The notes under the pieces were generated by a model. It was not told where the DNA came from. It ran no database searches and was given only the letters and a program-made list of their open reading frames with translations. A DNA stretch of 64,000 nucleotides from Bacteroides fragilis (GTDB lineage: Bacteria > Bacillota > Clostridia > Lachnospirales > Lachnospiraceae), in NCBI GenBank assembly GCA_023664485.1, contig JAMPFK010000001.1:1-64000 (forward strand), written 5' to 3'. Position numbers and translations under genes: made by a program. Below are positions 42,541 to 51,754 of this stretch, piece by piece (positions within the stretch are counted from its first letter, which is position 1; each line of letters starts with the position of its first letter).

Positions 42541-44544
42541 ATGGAAGAGATGGAAGGGAAAGAAGAGAAGCTGGAGAATTCGAAAGAAAGCACACGTTAT
42601 TATAAAGAGGCTTACGAGCGGGAACGGCAGAAAAGCCGTGTGCTGGCTGCGAAACTGGCGGATGCGGAAGGACGCGCGGCGGATCTGGAGCTGAAGCTTG
42701 GCCGTATCAGGGGAAGCGTTTTCTGGCGGCTGTCCAAACCCCTGCGTGCGGCGGTCCATTGGGTACAGAGGACGAAGGAGAGGCTCGGTTATTATGGAAG
42801 CGTAAAGGGTGTTCTTCGAAAGCTGGATGCCAAACGGATCGAGCAGAAGGCGAGAGCTTCTCATGGTACGGCGAGCTTTCCGACGCCGGAGGAAGCAAAG
42901 AAACAACGGGAAACGGTCTTTCCGAAAAAAATCAGGTTCAGCATTCTGGTGCCGCTTTACAATACGCCGAAGAAGTTCCTGTCGGATGCGGTCGAGTCCG
43001 TGCTCGCGCAGACCTATGAGAACTGGGAGCTCTGCCTGACAGATGATTCCGATGCGGAGCATGCCTATGTGGAGCAGATGTGTCGGGAGTATGCGGCGAA
43101 GGATTCCCGGATTTTGTATAAAAGGCATGAGAGAAGCGGAGGAATCGCCGGAAATACCAATTTCTGCCTTTCGCTGGCGACAGGGGAGTATATCGGTCTC
43201 TTTGACCATGACGACGTGCTGCATCCTTCGGTATTGTATGAATATATGAAAGCGATCTGCGAGAAGGATGCGGATTATATCTATTGCGACGAGGCAACTT
43301 TTCACGGAAACAGCATCGACCATATGATCACGCTGCATTTTAAACCGGACTTCGCGATCGATAACCTGCGCGCCAACAATTATATCTGCCATTTCAGCGT
43401 ATTCGACAGAAAGCTTCTGGAAGGAACGGAGCTTTTCAGGCCGCAGTTTAACGGCAGTCAGGATCATGATATGATTCTGCGCCTGACGGCGCAGGCGAAG
43501 CATATCGTGCATATCCCGAAACTTCTGTATTACTGGCGTTCCCATAAGGACAGCGTGGCGGCGGATTTAAATGCGAAAGCCTACTGCATCGCGGCGGGAA
43601 AGGGCGCGGTGGCAGACCACTTGCAGCGTCTCGGCTTTGAGAATTTCGAGATTACCTCGACGAAGGCGTTCGACACGATTTACCGGATCCGCTATGAGAT
43701 TCCGGGGAATCCGCGGATTTCGATTGTGATTCCGAACAAAGACCACTACGGGGATTTGAAACGCTGTATCACTTCTATTACAGAAAAGAGCAGCTACGAT
43801 AACTATGAGATCATCGTCGTGGAGAACAACAGCGCGGACGATGAGATTTTCCGCTATTATGAGGAGCTTCGTAAAAATTCTCAGATCCATATCGTGACTT
43901 ATGAAGGGGAATTCAATTATTCCCGCATCAATAACTACGGCGTGTCAAAAGCGGGCGGCGAATATGTGCTGCTGCTCAACAATGATACGGAGGTCATTAC
44001 CCTTGACTGGATGGAAGAGCTGCTCATGTATGCCCAGCGGGAGGATGTCGGGGCGGTCGGCGCCAAGCTGTATTATCCCGATAAGACGATTCAGCACGCC
44101 GGCGTCGTCATCGGTCTGGGCGCGCACCGGACGGCAGGGCATACGCATTACCGGGTGAGCAGCAATAATCTCGGTTATATGGGCAGACTGTGCTATGTAC
44201 AGAATATGACGGCGGTGACGGGCGCCTGCCTGATGGTAAAAAAGAAAATTTATGACAAACTCGGCGGTCTGGATGAGGCCTTTGCGGTATCCCTGAACGA
44301 TGTGGATTTCTGCCTGCGGATCAGGGAAGCGGGATATTTGAATGTATTCACGCCGTTTGCGGAACTGTATCACTATGAATCGGCGTCCAGGGGTTCGGAT
44401 ATGGAAGGGGAGCGGGCGGCGCGCTATAACGGGGAATCGGAACGTTTCCGCGAAAAATGGAAAAAAGCGCTGGAAGCGGGCGACCCGTACTACAATCCGA
44501 ATTTTTCACTGGACCGGAGCGACTTTGCTTTGAAAATTGAATGA
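42541..44544 (+). CDS. Double GT2 glycosyltransferase with N-terminal coiled coil
   Basis: 667 residues. A coiled coil (about 12-62, YYKEAYERERQKSR...LKLGRIRGSVFWRLSKP) is shared with the previous protein. Two complete GT2 domains follow: the first from about 131 (FSILVPLYNTPKKFL, with DHDD) and the second from about 391 (ISIVIPNKDHYGDLKRC, with LNNDTEVI). Two-domain enzymes of this kind often make repeating backbones of rhamnan-like polymers, with each domain making one linkage. The start is the ATG at 42541, behind GGAAAGG. The AT-rich 172-bp gap before it shows no clear promoter or terminator. Confidence 0.87.
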   Translation: MEEMEGKEEKLENSKESTRYYKEAYERERQKSRVLAAKLADAEGRAADLELKLGRIRGSVFWRLSKPLRAAVHWVQRTKERLGYYGSVKGVLRKLDAKRIEQKARASHGTASFPTPEEAKKQRETVFPKKIRFSILVPLYNTPKKFLSDAVESVLAQTYENWELCLTDDSDAEHAYVEQMCREYAAKDSRILYKRHERSGGIAGNTNFCLSLATGEYIGLFDHDDVLHPSVLYEYMKAICEKDADYIYCDEATFHGNSIDHMITLHFKPDFAIDNLRANNYICHFSVFDRKLLEGTELFRPQFNGSQDHDMILRLTAQAKHIVHIPKLLYYWRSHKDSVAADLNAKAYCIAAGKGAVADHLQRLGFENFEITSTKAFDTIYRIRYEIPGNPRISIVIPNKDHYGDLKRCITSITEKSSYDNYEIIVVENNSADDEIFRYYEELRKNSQIHIVTYEGEFNYSRINNYGVSKAGGEYVLLLNNDTEVITLDWMEELLMYAQREDVGAVGAKLYYPDKTIQHAGVVIGLGAHRTAGHTHYRVSSNNLGYMGRLCYVQNMTAVTGACLMVKKKIYDKLGGLDEAFAVSLNDVDFCLRIREAGYLNVFTPFAELYHYESASRGSDMEGERAARYNGESERFREKWKKALEAGDPYYNPNFSLDRSDFALKIE

Positions 44545-44558
44545 CAGTGTGATATACT
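44530..44558 (+). promoter_or_regulatory. Promoter of the phosphoglucomutase gene
   Basis: TTGAAA (44530-44535) and TATACT (44553-44558) are 17 bp apart. The -35 lies inside the end of the glycosyltransferase gene. Confidence 0.6.
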
Positions 44559-44631
44559 ATACAGGAGTATAAAAAATGCCGGGATCTGTGATTTTGGCAT
44601 CGCATAAAGAATGAGTATGGAGGTAAAGGGA

Positions 44632-46353
44632 ATGGGTTACAAAGAGCAGTATGAGTTCTGGCTGGAAGATTCTTATTTCGACGCACAGACAAAGAAGGAG
44701 CTTCAGGCGATCAAAGAGGATGAGAAAGAAATCGAGGACCGTTTTTACAAGGAACTGGCATTTGGTACGGGCGGCCTGAGAGGCGTTATCGGAGCGGGCA
44801 CGAACCGTATGAACATTTATACGGTACGCAAAGCGACACAGGGCCTTGCAAATTATATTAAGAAACAGGGCGGAGAAGAAAAAGGGGTGGCGATCGCTTA
44901 CGATTCCAGAAGAATGTCTCCCGAATTTGCGGACGAGGCGGCGCTTTGTCTGGCGGCGAACGGCATCAAAGCCTATGTGTTTGAGTCGCTTCGGCCGACG
45001 CCGGAATTGTCTTTCGCGCTTCGGGAGCTTCATTGTATTTCCGGTATCGTGATCACGGCGAGCCACAATCCGCCGGAGTATAACGGCTACAAGTGCTACT
45101 GGGAAGACGGCGCGCAGGTAGCGGCTCCGAGGGATCAGGAAATCATCACGGAGGTCAATAACGTAACGGATTATCATGACGTCAAGACAATGGACAAGGC
45201 AGAGGCCGTAAAAGCGGGGCTTTATCAGGTAATCGGCCAGGAAATCGACGACAAATACATGATCGAACTGAAAAAACAGATCATCCACCCGGAAATCATC
45301 GCGGAAGTTGCGGACGATATGAAGATCGTGTATTCTCCTTTCAACGGAACGGGCAATCTGCCGGTCAGAAGGATTCTGGATGAAATCGGCTTTAAGAACG
45401 TTTATGTCGTGCCGGAGCAGGAAATGCCCGACCCGGACTTTACGACGCTCGCTTATCCGAATCCGGAGGATCCCAAGGCATTTACACTGGCGCTGGAACT
45501 GGCAAAAGAGAAAAAAGCGGATATCGTTCTGGCGACCGATCCGGACGCGGACAGACTCGGCATTTATGCGCTGGATACGAAGAGCGGGGAATATGTTCCT
45601 TTTACCGGCAATATGTCCGGTATGCTGATCGCGGAATATATTTTAAGAGAAAGGACAGCGACCGGCAAAATGCCTGAGAATCCGGCGCTCGTCACTACGA
45701 TCGTTACGACGAATATGACGAAAGCGATTACGGCGGATTATAACGTAAAATGTATCGAAGTCCTGACGGGATTCAAGTACATAGGCGAACAGATCAAGTT
45801 ATTCGAGCAGACAGGCTCCAACAATTATGTATTCGGTCTGGAAGAAAGCTACGGCTGTCTGGCGGGTACGCACGCGAGGGATAAAGACGCGATCGTTGCC
45901 GTTATGTGCCTGTGCGAAATGGCGGCATGGTGTAAGAAGAACGGCAAGACCGTCTGGGATCAGATGATCACGCTGTATGAGAAGTATGGTTATTTCAAAG
46001 AGAGCCAGTATTCCATTACGATGAAGGGCATCGACGGCGCGAAGCAGATCGAGGAGATCATGAATAAATTAAGAAGCAATCCGCCGAAAGAGTTCGGTGA
46101 GCTGAAAGTGAAAGAGTTCAGAGATTATACTACGGGCAGGACGCTGAATCTCGAATCCGGCGAAGAGGGAGAGACAGGGCTTCCGAAATCGAACGTGCTC
46201 TATTTTGACTTGACGAACGATTCCTGGTGCTGCGCGCGTCCGTCCGGAACGGAGCCTAAGATTAAATTCTATATGGGCATCAAAGGAAGCAGTTTAGAGG
46301 ATGCGGAAGCAAAGCTTGCGAAGCTGACAGAAGATGTAAAGGCATATTTGTAA
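44632..46353 (+). CDS. pgcA: Phosphoglucomutase/phosphomannomutase
   Basis: 573 residues, the normal length of the PgcA (YhxB)-type alpha-phosphohexomutase. The phosphoserine Ser144 is in VITASHNPPEYNGYK, the metal loop reads ATDPDADRLG, the sugar-binding loop is GLEESYGCL, and the phosphate-binding loop is RPSGTEPKIK. It interconverts glucose-6-phosphate and glucose-1-phosphate, feeding UDP-glucose and dTDP-rhamnose synthesis, which explains its place in the locus. The ATG at 44632 has GGAGG 8 bases upstream. Earlier in-frame ATGs are less well placed. Confidence 0.93.
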   Translation: MGYKEQYEFWLEDSYFDAQTKKELQAIKEDEKEIEDRFYKELAFGTGGLRGVIGAGTNRMNIYTVRKATQGLANYIKKQGGEEKGVAIAYDSRRMSPEFADEAALCLAANGIKAYVFESLRPTPELSFALRELHCISGIVITASHNPPEYNGYKCYWEDGAQVAAPRDQEIITEVNNVTDYHDVKTMDKAEAVKAGLYQVIGQEIDDKYMIELKKQIIHPEIIAEVADDMKIVYSPFNGTGNLPVRRILDEIGFKNVYVVPEQEMPDPDFTTLAYPNPEDPKAFTLALELAKEKKADIVLATDPDADRLGIYALDTKSGEYVPFTGNMSGMLIAEYILRERTATGKMPENPALVTTIVTTNMTKAITADYNVKCIEVLTGFKYIGEQIKLFEQTGSNNYVFGLEESYGCLAGTHARDKDAIVAVMCLCEMAAWCKKNGKTVWDQMITLYEKYGYFKESQYSITMKGIDGAKQIEEIMNKLRSNPPKEFGELKVKEFRDYTTGRTLNLESGEEGETGLPKSNVLYFDLTNDSWCCARPSGTEPKIKFYMGIKGSSLEDAEAKLAKLTEDVKAYL

Positions 46354-46371
46354 GAGAAGAGAATGGGAAAG

Positions 46372-46405
46372 ATAGAATCGTCCTGGTATTTCAGGGCGAT
46401 TCTAT
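46372..46405 (+). terminator. Intercistronic hairpin without T run
   Basis: A 14-bp stem (46372-46385 with 46392-46405, one wobble) with a 6-nt loop lies 18 bases after the pgcA stop. There is no proper T run, so it may be a processing or partial attenuation site. Confidence 0.5.
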
Positions 46406-46419
46406 GCTATCGGGGAAAA

Positions 46420-47808
46420 ATGGGCAATCGTATCATAAAACTCAGCAATGTGAAGAAAACCATTCATTATTTGCGGAAAAACGGGATTCGGCATACTTTT
46501 TATGCGGCAAAAGAGCGTATCGGGGAAGAAAAAAGGGAACAGTATGTCTATCAGGAGCCGGATGAGGCACGGCTGGCGGCCCAGAAAAGGGATGGGAAGC
46601 GCTTTCCATACCGTTTCAGCATCGTCGTGCCGGCCTATGAGACGAAAGAAAGCTATCTGCGGGAGCTGATAAATTCCGTCCGCCGGCAGAGCTATGAACG
46701 CTGGGAGCTGGTCATAGCGGATGCAAGCGCGGGAGAACGGGTGGAAGAAATCGCGGCGGCGTATCAGAAGAAAGAGCGGGAAAGCCGGATCCGTTATCTC
46801 CGCCTGCCGGAGAACAGAGGAATTTCTGAGAATACCAACGCCGGCATCGAGGAGGCGGCGGGCGATTATATCGGTCTGCTGGATCACGATGATTTTCTGG
46901 CGCCGGATGCGCTCTATGAAATGGCATTGGCCATTTACGAGGCGGAACAGAAAGGAATAACGCCTGTTCTATTGTATTCCGACGAAGACAAATACGAGGA
47001 TAACATATGTTATAAAACGCCGAACCGGAAGAAAAATTTCAATCTGGATCTGATTTTGTCCAATAATTATGTCTGCCACTTCATGGTGGTGCGGGCCGAC
47101 CGGATGAAAGCGCTGAGGCTGCGAAAAGCATACGATGGCGCGCAGGATTATGATCTGGTGCTCAGAATCGTGCATGAACTGCTGCTTTCCACACCTGGGC
47201 CGGATATCGGATCGAACATTCTTCATATTCCGGAAGTACTTTATCACTGGCGCTGTCATGATCGGTCCACGGCGGACAATACGGCGAGCAAACTGTATGC
47301 CTATGATGCGGGAAAAGCCGCGCTGGAGGATTTTGGCCGGACGCAGGGCTGGAATATACAGGTCTCCCATTCCCTGCATCTCGGTTTTTACCGGATACAG
47401 TATCTGCCGGATATCTTTGCGGTACGCGGTGACGTCGGGATGATCGGCGGCCGGATTCTGGACGGGCACAATAAAATAACATCCGGAATTTACGATGAAG
47501 AAGGAAACCGTCTTTATCAGGGACTGCATAAAGAATACAGCGGCGGCAGCACCCATCTGGCCGTACTTATGCAGGACTGTGCGGCGGTGGATATCCGCTG
47601 TATGAGGATCCGGCGGGAACTGCAGTCTGTTTTTACAGAAATAACGGGCGTTTCATATGCGGAAACGGGAAAACAGGAGCTGGCGGATGTGTCCGGCATT
47701 TCCTGCGACGAAGAGGGTTACCGGAAACTGAGCATGGAGCTTGGCAGGGCGGCGCGCGCAAAGGGCTACCGGGTCGTCTGGACGCCTCAGCTCACGCTGA
47801 AAAAATAA
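46420..47808 (+). CDS. GT2 glycosyltransferase
   Basis: 462 residues. An N-terminal helical stretch (NVKKTIHYLRKNGIRHTFYA) precedes a GT2 domain with FSIVVPAYETKESYLREL, VIADASAG and the metal motif LDHDDF. A C-terminal region has remnants of a second domain (GMIGGRILDGHNKI). The DHDD-type motif and ENRGISENTN pattern resemble rhamnan-type glycosyltransferases. I chose the ATG at 46420 because the upstream in-frame ATG at 46363 would place a 14-bp hairpin in the coding sequence and add 19 residues not seen in such proteins. The donor is probably dTDP-rhamnose, by context only. Confidence 0.82.
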   Translation: MGNRIIKLSNVKKTIHYLRKNGIRHTFYAAKERIGEEKREQYVYQEPDEARLAAQKRDGKRFPYRFSIVVPAYETKESYLRELINSVRRQSYERWELVIADASAGERVEEIAAAYQKKERESRIRYLRLPENRGISENTNAGIEEAAGDYIGLLDHDDFLAPDALYEMALAIYEAEQKGITPVLLYSDEDKYEDNICYKTPNRKKNFNLDLILSNNYVCHFMVVRADRMKALRLRKAYDGAQDYDLVLRIVHELLLSTPGPDIGSNILHIPEVLYHWRCHDRSTADNTASKLYAYDAGKAALEDFGRTQGWNIQVSHSLHLGFYRIQYLPDIFAVRGDVGMIGGRILDGHNKITSGIYDEEGNRLYQGLHKEYSGGSTHLAVLMQDCAAVDIRCMRIRRELQSVFTEITGVSYAETGKQELADVSGISCDEEGYRKLSMELGRAARAKGYRVVWTPQLTLKK

Positions 47809-47834
47809 GAAAATAAATGGAGATTTGATAAAAC

Positions 47835-48791
47835 ATGAAATCGACAATCGTCATACCCAGCTATAATGGCATTCATTATCTGCGAAATTGTCTGAAATCC
47901 CTGGAAAAGGAGCGGGCTCATATTATCGTGGTCGATAACGGTTCCACCGACGGCAGTTATGATATGATATGCGATGAATTCCCGAAAGTGGAGGTCATCT
48001 CTTTTTCGGTGAATACGGGTTTTTGCAGAGCGGTGAATGCGGGAATCGTGGCGGCGGAAACGAAATATGTCATCTTTCTGAATAACGATACGGTCGTAGA
48101 AACCGGATTTGTGGAGGAACTGGAGCGGGTCATGGATCGGGATAAAAGGATTTTTTCCGCGTCCGCGAAAGTGATTTCCATGCGGGAGAAGGATAAGATC
48201 GACGATGCCGGAGATCTGTACTGCGCGCTCGGCTGGGCATTTGCGCTGGGGAAGGGAAGACCGGAGCGGGATTATCAGAAGAGCTATCCTGTTTTTGCTT
48301 CCTGCGGCGCGGCGGCTATTTACCGCAGGCGTGTTTTCGAGCGGATAGGGATACTGGACGAGAATCATTTTGCCTATCTGGAGGATATCGATCTGGGATA
48401 CCGGGCGCAGATTTACGGTTATCGTAACGTGTTCGCGCCCAGGGCCCGTGTTTATCATGTGGGAAGCGCTTCGTCGGGGGCGCGGTATAATAAATTCAAG
48501 ACGGAGCTGTCTTCGATTAACAGCGTATACCTGGTTTATAAGAATATGCCGATGTTACAGCTGTTATTGAATCTTCCGTTCCTGCTGCTCGGCTTCGGGA
48601 TCAAAGCGCTTTTTTTCCTGCACAGGGGACTTGGAAAGACTTATCTTGGCGGTCTGGCGAAAGGCATCCGTTTCTGTACGAGGCCAGAGGCCCAAAGGCG
48701 CAAGGTTCCCTACAGGCAGCGGCATTTTTTCTCCTACTGCCGTATTCAGGGGATGCTCTGGTGGAATATGATAAGACGGTTCTGCGGATAA
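47835..48791 (+). CDS. GT2 glycosyltransferase, rhamnosyltransferase-like
   Basis: 318 residues. The GT2 start is STIVIPSYNGIHYLRNCL, nucleotide binding is VVDNGSTDGS, and the DxD-like metal motif is FLNNDTVVE. The second half has LEDIDLGYRAQIYGYR, a conserved acidic acceptor region of rhamnosyltransferases, and one hydrophobic stretch near 235-255 that could attach to the membrane. It follows the previous glycosyltransferase gene by 26 bases in the same orientation. It should add one residue to the growing lipid-linked chain. Confidence 0.87.
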   Translation: MKSTIVIPSYNGIHYLRNCLKSLEKERAHIIVVDNGSTDGSYDMICDEFPKVEVISFSVNTGFCRAVNAGIVAAETKYVIFLNNDTVVETGFVEELERVMDRDKRIFSASAKVISMREKDKIDDAGDLYCALGWAFALGKGRPERDYQKSYPVFASCGAAAIYRRRVFERIGILDENHFAYLEDIDLGYRAQIYGYRNVFAPRARVYHVGSASSGARYNKFKTELSSINSVYLVYKNMPMLQLLLNLPFLLLGFGIKALFFLHRGLGKTYLGGLAKGIRFCTRPEAQRRKVPYRQRHFFSYCRIQGMLWWNMIRRFCG

Positions 48792-48794
48792 AAG

Positions 48795-48823
48795 TTGAAA
48801 TTATTCCACGGATATTGTACTAT
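48795..48823 (+). promoter_or_regulatory. Candidate promoter of the initiating transferase gene
   Basis: TTGAAA (48795-48800) and TACTAT (48818-48823) are 17 bp apart, about 75 bases before the start. Confidence 0.4.
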
Positions 48824-48898
48824 AAAACACAGGAAGTCTGGGGAAAACAGAAAAGATAAACTCCGGATTCGCGAAGTGGGCGGACATGGGAGGTTCAT

Positions 48899-50308
48899 AT
48901 GATAAAAGACAATCAAAAATATTTTAACAGGCTGCAGGTGCTGATCGATGCGCTTGTTATCATACTTTCTTATGCGCTGTCCTGGTATTTGAAATTTGTC
49001 GGTCCCTTTTCGGATAACGATCCGCAGATAGGCGCGCTGCAATGGCAGACATATTTTGAACTGCTTTATTTTATTGCGCCCGGCTATCTGGTCCTGTATT
49101 ACTACTTTAATATGTATACGCCCAAGCGGGCGACGGTCCGTAAATATGAGATCATTAATATTTTTCAGGCGAATACGGTCGGCATTATTATTCTGATGGC
49201 GGGCTGGTACGCTGTCAAGCAGATTCACTTCTCCCGTGCCATGATGGGAATGTTCTATGTCATCAATATTACGCTCACGACGATAAGCCGTTCCCTTATC
49301 CGCTCGCTGCTCCAGTATTTCCGCGAAAAAGGCTATAATCTGAAATATATCCTGCTTGTCGGCTATTCCCGCGCGACGGAGGAATACATCAACAGGATCA
49401 ACGCCAATCCCCAGTGGGGCTATGTGGTCCGCGGCATTTTGGACGATTATGTGCCGAGGGGGACGCTGTATAAAGGTGTCAAGGTTGTCGGGACCATCGA
49501 TAACCTGCTGTATATCCTGCCGGAAAATAAGCTGGACGAGATCGCGATTACCCTGTCGCTGAAAAACTACGGCCGTCTGGAATATATCGTCGATCTATGT
49601 GAAAAATCCGGCGTGCATACGAAATTTATCCCCGATTATAACAGCCTTTTCCCAAGCAGGCCGTACACGGAGGATCTGATGGGGCTGGCGGTCGTCAACA
49701 TCCGTTATGTGCCGCTCACCAATACGCTGAACTGGGTGATGAAACGCATGATCGATATCGCCGTTTCTCTGTTCGGCGTGGTCGTCTTTTCCCCGGTCAT
49801 GCTCGCCGCGGCTATTGCGATCAAATGCAGCAGCAAAGGGCCGGTCATTTTCAGGCAGGAGCGGATCGGCCTGCATAACAAGCCTTTCCTGATGTATAAG
49901 TTCAGGACGATGGAGGTACAGAAGCCGGGAGCGGAGAAAAAGGGCTGGACGGTGAAGGATGATCCCCGTGTGACGAAAGTGGGAAAGCTGCTCAGGCGGA
50001 CGAGCATGGACGAGCTCCCGCAGCTCTTTAACATCCTCAAAGGGGATATGAGTGTGGTAGGGCCGAGGCCTGAACGGCCGCAGTTCGTGGAGAAATTCAA
50101 GGAGGAAATCCCACGGTATATGGTGAAGCATCAGGTCAGGCCGGGGCTTACCGGCTGGGCCCAGATCAACGGCTACCGCGGCGATACGTCGATTAAGCGC
50201 AGGGTCGAATATGATATTTTTTACATCGAGAACTGGACGTTTTCTTTCGACATCAAGATCATACTTTTAACGATATTTAAAGGGTTCATAAATAAAAACG
50301 CCTATTAA
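48899..50308 (+). CDS. Undecaprenyl-phosphate sugar phosphotransferase (initiating enzyme)
   Basis: 469 residues of the WcaJ/CpsE/WbaP-like polyprenyl glycosylphosphotransferase family. Four N-terminal helices (to about 125) and a CoA-binding-like soluble part (about 145-270, ILLVGYSRATEEYI) precede the catalytic domain (from about 278). That domain has FRQERIGLHNKPFLMYKFRTM, DELPQLFNILKGDMSVVGPRP and the basic RPGLTGWAQINGYRG block. It moves a sugar phosphate (often glucose-1-phosphate) from a UDP-sugar to undecaprenyl phosphate, the first step of the polymer. AGG stands 7 bases before the ATG. Confidence 0.93.
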   Translation: MIKDNQKYFNRLQVLIDALVIILSYALSWYLKFVGPFSDNDPQIGALQWQTYFELLYFIAPGYLVLYYYFNMYTPKRATVRKYEIINIFQANTVGIIILMAGWYAVKQIHFSRAMMGMFYVINITLTTISRSLIRSLLQYFREKGYNLKYILLVGYSRATEEYINRINANPQWGYVVRGILDDYVPRGTLYKGVKVVGTIDNLLYILPENKLDEIAITLSLKNYGRLEYIVDLCEKSGVHTKFIPDYNSLFPSRPYTEDLMGLAVVNIRYVPLTNTLNWVMKRMIDIAVSLFGVVVFSPVMLAAAIAIKCSSKGPVIFRQERIGLHNKPFLMYKFRTMEVQKPGAEKKGWTVKDDPRVTKVGKLLRRTSMDELPQLFNILKGDMSVVGPRPERPQFVEKFKEEIPRYMVKHQVRPGLTGWAQINGYRGDTSIKRRVEYDIFYIENWTFSFDIKIILLTIFKGFINKNAY

Positions 50309-50377
50309 AGTCATACTACTAAGGAGTCATAAATCTTAAAGATTTCTAAAATAATTCCTGAATATGGAACAAGATTC

Positions 50378-50405
50378 TTGCAATTATTACAAGATGTAGT
50401 ATAAT
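50378..50405 (+). promoter_or_regulatory. Promoter of the LCP gene
   Basis: TTGCAA (50378-50383) and consensus TATAAT (50400-50405) with a 16-bp spacer, giving a leader of about 85 nt. Confidence 0.65.
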
Positions 50406-50496
50406 CTTTTAAGATAGTTGTGTTATTTTGTGATGCGGATCCGTAATGGATTCAGCGTATTTTTGCGCGAAAAAAGGGAATTGAGGAGTATACGAT

Positions 50497-51696
50497 ATGG
50501 CGAAGAAAAGCGGCAGAGATGTTTATGACGAAGAAAGAAGGCCTGCGAAAAAGTCTTCCGGTTCTTCACACAGATCATCGGGCGGAAGATATGACGACGG
50601 AGAAAGGCGTCCAGGCTCCGGGAAAAAGAAATCCTCCGCAAAGAAAAAGAAAGAGCAGGCAAAAAAGAAACGGAGAAGAATCATTCTTTTCATCGTTGAG
50701 ATTTTTGCATTGGTGATTCTGGCAGGCGCCCTGTGGGTCGTTCAGCAGGGATCGAAATCCGGCAAGGTGGAATTGAACGAAGAGAAGATCATTGTCAATG
50801 AGGATGTCAAGGAAAGAGAAGAAACGACCATGAAAGGATATCGGAACATCGCGCTGTTCGGCGTGGATTCCACGACGGGGGCTCTATCGAAGGGCACCCG
50901 GAGCGATACGATCATGATCGCTTCCATCAATCAGGATACCGGAGAATGTAAGCTGGTCTCCGTATACCGCGATACTTATCTGAATCTGAGCAACGATTCT
51001 TATAATAAATGCAATTCGGCTTATGCGAAGGGCGGGCCGGAGATGGCGATCAGTATGCTGAATATGAATCTGGATCTGAACATCACCGATTTCGTGACGG
51101 TAGGTTTTGCGGGTCTGACGGATACGATCGATGCGCTGGGCGGCGTCTATATCGACGTAGGGAATGCGGAGATCAGCCATCTGAACAATTATCAGCTGTG
51201 TATCGCGGATGATTTGAAGCGTTCCTATACGCCGGTCACATCTCCGGGTTATCAGCTTTTGGACGGCCTGCAGGCGACGGGCTACTGCCGTGTCCGCTTT
51301 ATCGCGGGCGGCGATTTCACCCGTGCGGAGCATCAGAGAATGGTTTTGAGCGCGGTAGCGGATCAGGCGAAAAAGGCGTCTCCCGCGGCACTTGCGCAGA
51401 TTGCGAACAATGTATTCAGCGAAGTATATACCTCGCTGGATCTGGAGGAGATCGTAGAGCTGCTGGCCGATGTCGGCAATTATACGATTACGGAGACGGC
51501 GGGCTTTCCGAGAGATGAGAACAGAACGACAGGAAAACTCGGCACAAAAGGAGACTGCGTCATCCCGGTAAATCTCGAAGAAAACGTGAAATGGCTGCAT
51601 CAGTTCCTGTTCAACGACTATGAATATACGCCGTCCGATATGGTTCGGGAATGCAGCAGACAGATCGAATCCGATACAGGAAAAACAGTGAATTAA
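50497..51696 (+). CDS. LCP family (LytR-CpsA-Psr) polymer-peptidoglycan ligase
   Basis: 399 residues. A Lys/Arg/Ser-rich cytoplasmic tail (1-66) precedes one membrane helix (about 67-86) and an outside LCP domain. Hallmarks are NIALFGVDSTTGA, GTRSDTIMIASI with the pyrophosphate-binding Arg/Asp, LVSVYRDTYLNL, and the later CRVRFIAGGDFTRAEHQRMV. LCP proteins transfer finished polymers from undecaprenyl pyrophosphate to peptidoglycan, which fits as the last step of this pathway. It has its own promoter, perhaps so that wall attachment can be adjusted separately. Confidence 0.93.
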   Translation: MAKKSGRDVYDEERRPAKKSSGSSHRSSGGRYDDGERRPGSGKKKSSAKKKKEQAKKKRRRIILFIVEIFALVILAGALWVVQQGSKSGKVELNEEKIIVNEDVKEREETTMKGYRNIALFGVDSTTGALSKGTRSDTIMIASINQDTGECKLVSVYRDTYLNLSNDSYNKCNSAYAKGGPEMAISMLNMNLDLNITDFVTVGFAGLTDTIDALGGVYIDVGNAEISHLNNYQLCIADDLKRSYTPVTSPGYQLLDGLQATGYCRVRFIAGGDFTRAEHQRMVLSAVADQAKKASPAALAQIANNVFSEVYTSLDLEEIVELLADVGNYTITETAGFPRDENRTTGKLGTKGDCVIPVNLEENVKWLHQFLFNDYEYTPSDMVRECSRQIESDTGKTVN

Positions 51697-51754
51697 TGGA
51701 AAAAGCAAAGGGGCCGTTTTCAGGCCCTTTCATGCTATATGGGGGAAGATATTT

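Noticed and set aside
46363..46419. The upstream ATG as the start of the GT2 gene after pgcA
   Set aside because: It would put a 14-bp hairpin in the coding region and add residues unlike related proteins. ATG 46420 fits better.
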